A stretch of 64,000 nucleotides of DNA, taken from positions 310,001 to 374,000 of the forward strand of contig CAWHEX010000003.1 in assembly GCA_963828625.1 (NCBI GenBank), read 5' to 3'. Shown one piece after another: positions 62,172 through 64,000 of this stretch; position 1 is the first letter of the stretch, and each line of letters opens with the position of its first letter. Made by a program: the position numbers and the translations under genes. The notes beneath the pieces are model-generated. The model had not been told where the DNA came from. It searched no databases and was given only the letters and a program-made list of their open reading frames with translations. The stretch comes from PALSA-894 sp963828625 (lineage in GTDB: Bacteria > Pseudomonadota > Alphaproteobacteria > Rhizobiales > Xanthobacteraceae).

Positions 62172-63078
62172 GGTCGCCGCAGCGACGCAGCAGCCCGTGC
62201 GGCAGTTTTCGCCGTGGCTCGATGCGTGGCGGCGCTTCCGCCGCCATCGACTCGCATTTGCGAGCGCGTTCATCCTGCTGACGCTGATCCTCGCGATCCT
62301 GCTCGCACCGCTGCTCTGGAGCGTCGCCATCAACGACATCGACTTCACCGCCCGGCTCAAGGGTCCGAGCTGGCAGCATCCTTTCGGCACCGACGACCTC
62401 GGACAGGATCTGCTCGCGCGGATGCTTTACGGCGGACGCATCTCGCTCGCCGTCGGGCTTTCGGCGATGTTCGTCGCGCTCACCGTCGGCACGATCATCG
62501 GCGCGATCGCCGGCATGTCGCGCGGCTGGGTCGGCCCGGCGCTGATGTGGCTCACCGACCTGTTCCTCTCGCTCCCGGCGCTGCCGCTGCTGCTGCTGGT
62601 GATGTACCTGTTCCGCGACACGCTCAAAGCCATGTTCGGCCTCGAAGGCGGTATTTTCATCCTGATCGTGATCGTGATCGGCGGGCTGCGCTGGATGCCG
62701 GTCGCCCGGCTGGTGCGCGCGCAATTCCTGTCGCTCCGCGAGAAAGAATTCGTCGAGGCAGCGCGCGCGCTCGGCGCGTCGAAGCCGCGCCTCGTCGTGC
62801 GTCACATCCTGCCGAACGCGCTCGGGCCGGTCATCGTCGCGGCCACGATCGACGTCGCGGCCGCCATCATCGCGGAGTTGACGCTGTCGTTCCTCGGCCT
62901 CGGTTTCCCGCCGGACATTCCGACCTGGGGCCGCATTCTCTACGACGCCAAAGACTATCTCGACATTGCGCCCTATTGGGCGCTGTTCCCCGGCGCGGCG
63001 ATCTTCTTCACGGTGCTCACGATCAATTTCATCGGCGACGGCCTGCGCGACGCGCTGGATCCGCGCAAGGTGATGTGA
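62137..63078 (+). CDS. ABC transporter permease (DppC type)
   Basis: Intact permease of 313 residues from ATG 62137, chosen because it leaves the normal short N-terminal region before the first helix (AFASAFILLTLILAILLAPL). It has FGTDDLGQDLLARMLYGGRI, the DppC signature, and the EAA motif ALGASKPRLVVRHILPNALG. Its stop overlaps the ATG of the ATPase gene (TGATG). Confidence 0.94.
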   Translation: MAGSILASSSAEVAAATQQPVRQFSPWLDAWRRFRRHRLAFASAFILLTLILAILLAPLLWSVAINDIDFTARLKGPSWQHPFGTDDLGQDLLARMLYGGRISLAVGLSAMFVALTVGTIIGAIAGMSRGWVGPALMWLTDLFLSLPALPLLLLVMYLFRDTLKAMFGLEGGIFILIVIVIGGLRWMPVARLVRAQFLSLREKEFVEAARALGASKPRLVVRHILPNALGPVIVAATIDVAAAIIAELTLSFLGLGFPPDIPTWGRILYDAKDYLDIAPYWALFPGAAIFFTVLTINFIGDGLRDALDPRKVM

Positions 63079-64000
63079 TGCAGGAGGACGCGAACGCGGC
63101 GCCGCTGCTCGATATTCGCGGACTGAAGACGCACTTCGCCACCGACGACGGCATGGTGCAAGCGGTCGACGGCGTGAACATCACGATCGGGCGGGGCGAA
63201 ACGGTCGGAGTGGTCGGCGAATCCGGCTGCGGCAAGACCGTGACCGCCCTCTCCGTCCTGAAGCTGATCGCGATGCCGCCCGGAAAGATCGTCGCCGGCC
63301 AGATCCTCTATCAGGGACGCGATCTCGTTCCGCTCAATAACCAGGAGATGGACCGCATCCGCGCCAAGGACATCGCGATGGTGTTCCAGGAGCCGATGAC
63401 TTCGCTCAATCCGGTCTACACCATCGGCGAGCAGATCGCCGAACTCGTGCGCAAGCATGAGAAGCTCTCGCGCCGCGCCGCGCACGAGAAGACCATCGAG
63501 ATGCTGCGGCTGGTGCAAATCCCTAACCCGGATGCGCGCGTGAACGATTTTCCGCACCAGTTCTCCGGCGGGATGCGCCAGCGCGTGATGATCGCGATGG
63601 CGCTCGCCTGCAATCCGAAGCTCCTGATCGCCGACGAGCCGACCACCGCGCTCGACGTCACCATCCAGGCACAAATCCTCGAACTGCTCGCCGACATGAA
63701 GCAACGGTTCGGCATGGCGATCATGCTGATCACCCACGCGATGGGCGTTGTGGCTGAGACCGCGCAACGCGTCGTGGTGATGTATGCCGGCAAGGTAATC
63801 GAGGAGGCGCCGGTCGATCAGCTCTTCGCCAATCCGCGCCATCCCTATACGCAGGGCCTGATCCGCTCGATCCCGCGCATCGACACGGCCGCGACCAAAA
63901 AAACGCGGCTGGAGGCGATTCCCGGCGTCGTGCCGAGCCTGTTGCGGCCCCCGCCCGGCTGCCGCTTTGCGCCGCGCTGCAAGTTCGCGATGCCGAAGTG
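63078..64000 (+). CDS. ABC transporter ATP-binding protein (DppD type), partial
   Basis: Open from ATG 63078 to the window edge, so the C-terminus is missing. Walker A is GESGCGKT, Q-loop MVFQEPMTSLNPV, signature FSGGMRQRVMIAMAL and Walker B LLIADEPTTALD. The oligopeptide-transporter C-terminal domain (HPYTQGLIRSIPRID) is followed by the cysteine region PPPGCRFAPRCKF, which continues past the window. The H-loop reads ITHAMGVVAE where most relatives have Asp after the His. A DppF-type partner may follow. Confidence 0.93.
   Translation, partial: MQEDANAAPLLDIRGLKTHFATDDGMVQAVDGVNITIGRGETVGVVGESGCGKTVTALSVLKLIAMPPGKIVAGQILYQGRDLVPLNNQEMDRIRAKDIAMVFQEPMTSLNPVYTIGEQIAELVRKHEKLSRRAAHEKTIEMLRLVQIPNPDARVNDFPHQFSGGMRQRVMIAMALACNPKLLIADEPTTALDVTIQAQILELLADMKQRFGMAIMLITHAMGVVAETAQRVVVMYAGKVIEEAPVDQLFANPRHPYTQGLIRSIPRIDTAATKKTRLEAIPGVVPSLLRPPPGCRFAPRCKFAMPK

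Overview
The window is about two-thirds GC, densely coding, and uses GTG and TTG starts alongside ATG. Gene content and order point to an alphaproteobacterium of the Hyphomicrobiales (Bradyrhizobiaceae/Xanthobacteraceae-like): dusB-ntrB-ntrC-ntrY-ntrX followed by an aminotransferase, hfq and hflX; a PopZ/DUF2497 gene next to tolC and pcm; a fused ispDF; a DUF1127 small protein; and Tat-type substrate-binding proteins. No phage, insertion sequence or CRISPR array was seen. Three tRNA genes are present (Ser-TGA, Cys-GCA, Asn-GTT). No gene-free stretch exceeds 300 bases; the longest is 58504-58761, which holds only a promoter-like region with two short dyads.

Layout. 1-2.8 kb: a small membrane protein, TerC, an SDR and a quinone oxidoreductase. 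2.9-17.6 kb: a purine uptake and oxidation cluster. It holds 5-hydroxyisourate hydrolase, xanthine dehydrogenase small and large subunits, XdhC joined in frame to a nucleoside-type ABC ATPase, two permeases, a BMP-family binding protein, a membrane urate oxidase with a cytochrome c tail (PuuD), a Tat-like amidohydrolase of unknown substrate, a DUF983 protein and an allantoate amidohydrolase-type peptidase. Together these would import purines, oxidise hypoxanthine/xanthine to urate and then hydroxyisourate, and recover nitrogen further down; no uraD or allantoinase is recognisable here. 17.6-20.4 kb (minus): rimO, an M20 dipeptidase and tRNA-Ser. 20.6-29.6 kb (plus): rlpA, a D-Ala-D-Ala carboxypeptidase, tmk, holB, metG, tatD, an MBL hydrolase, dps and mazG. 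29.6-39.8 kb (minus): hflX, hfq, a D-amino-acid transaminase, then the nitrogen-regulation operon. 39.9-50.4 kb: ispDF and cinA, a membrane-fused spermidine-synthase-like protein, a Coq10-type protein, lipA, a cyclase, 3-methyladenine glycosylase, an EthD protein and valS. 50.5-55.2 kb (plus): a PAS protein, a three-gene TRAP transporter and an MFS transporter, lying between valS and popZ. 55.2-58.2 kb (minus): popZ, tolC, pcm. 58.4-64 kb: tRNAs, DUF1127 and a peptide/opine ABC transporter operon cut by the window end.

A dominant property of this sequence is the large number of single-base indels. About half of the genes read correctly only when two or more frames are joined, including genes expected to be indispensable (holB, ispDF). 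They are dense in some stretches (10-20 kb, 33-43 kb, 55-58 kb) and absent in others (43.9-48.0 kb, 58.4-64 kb). I treat these as consensus errors, not pseudogenes, and give the full extent of each gene across its frames; frameshift positions are approximate. Several apparent in-frame fusions between neighbouring genes probably have the same cause.
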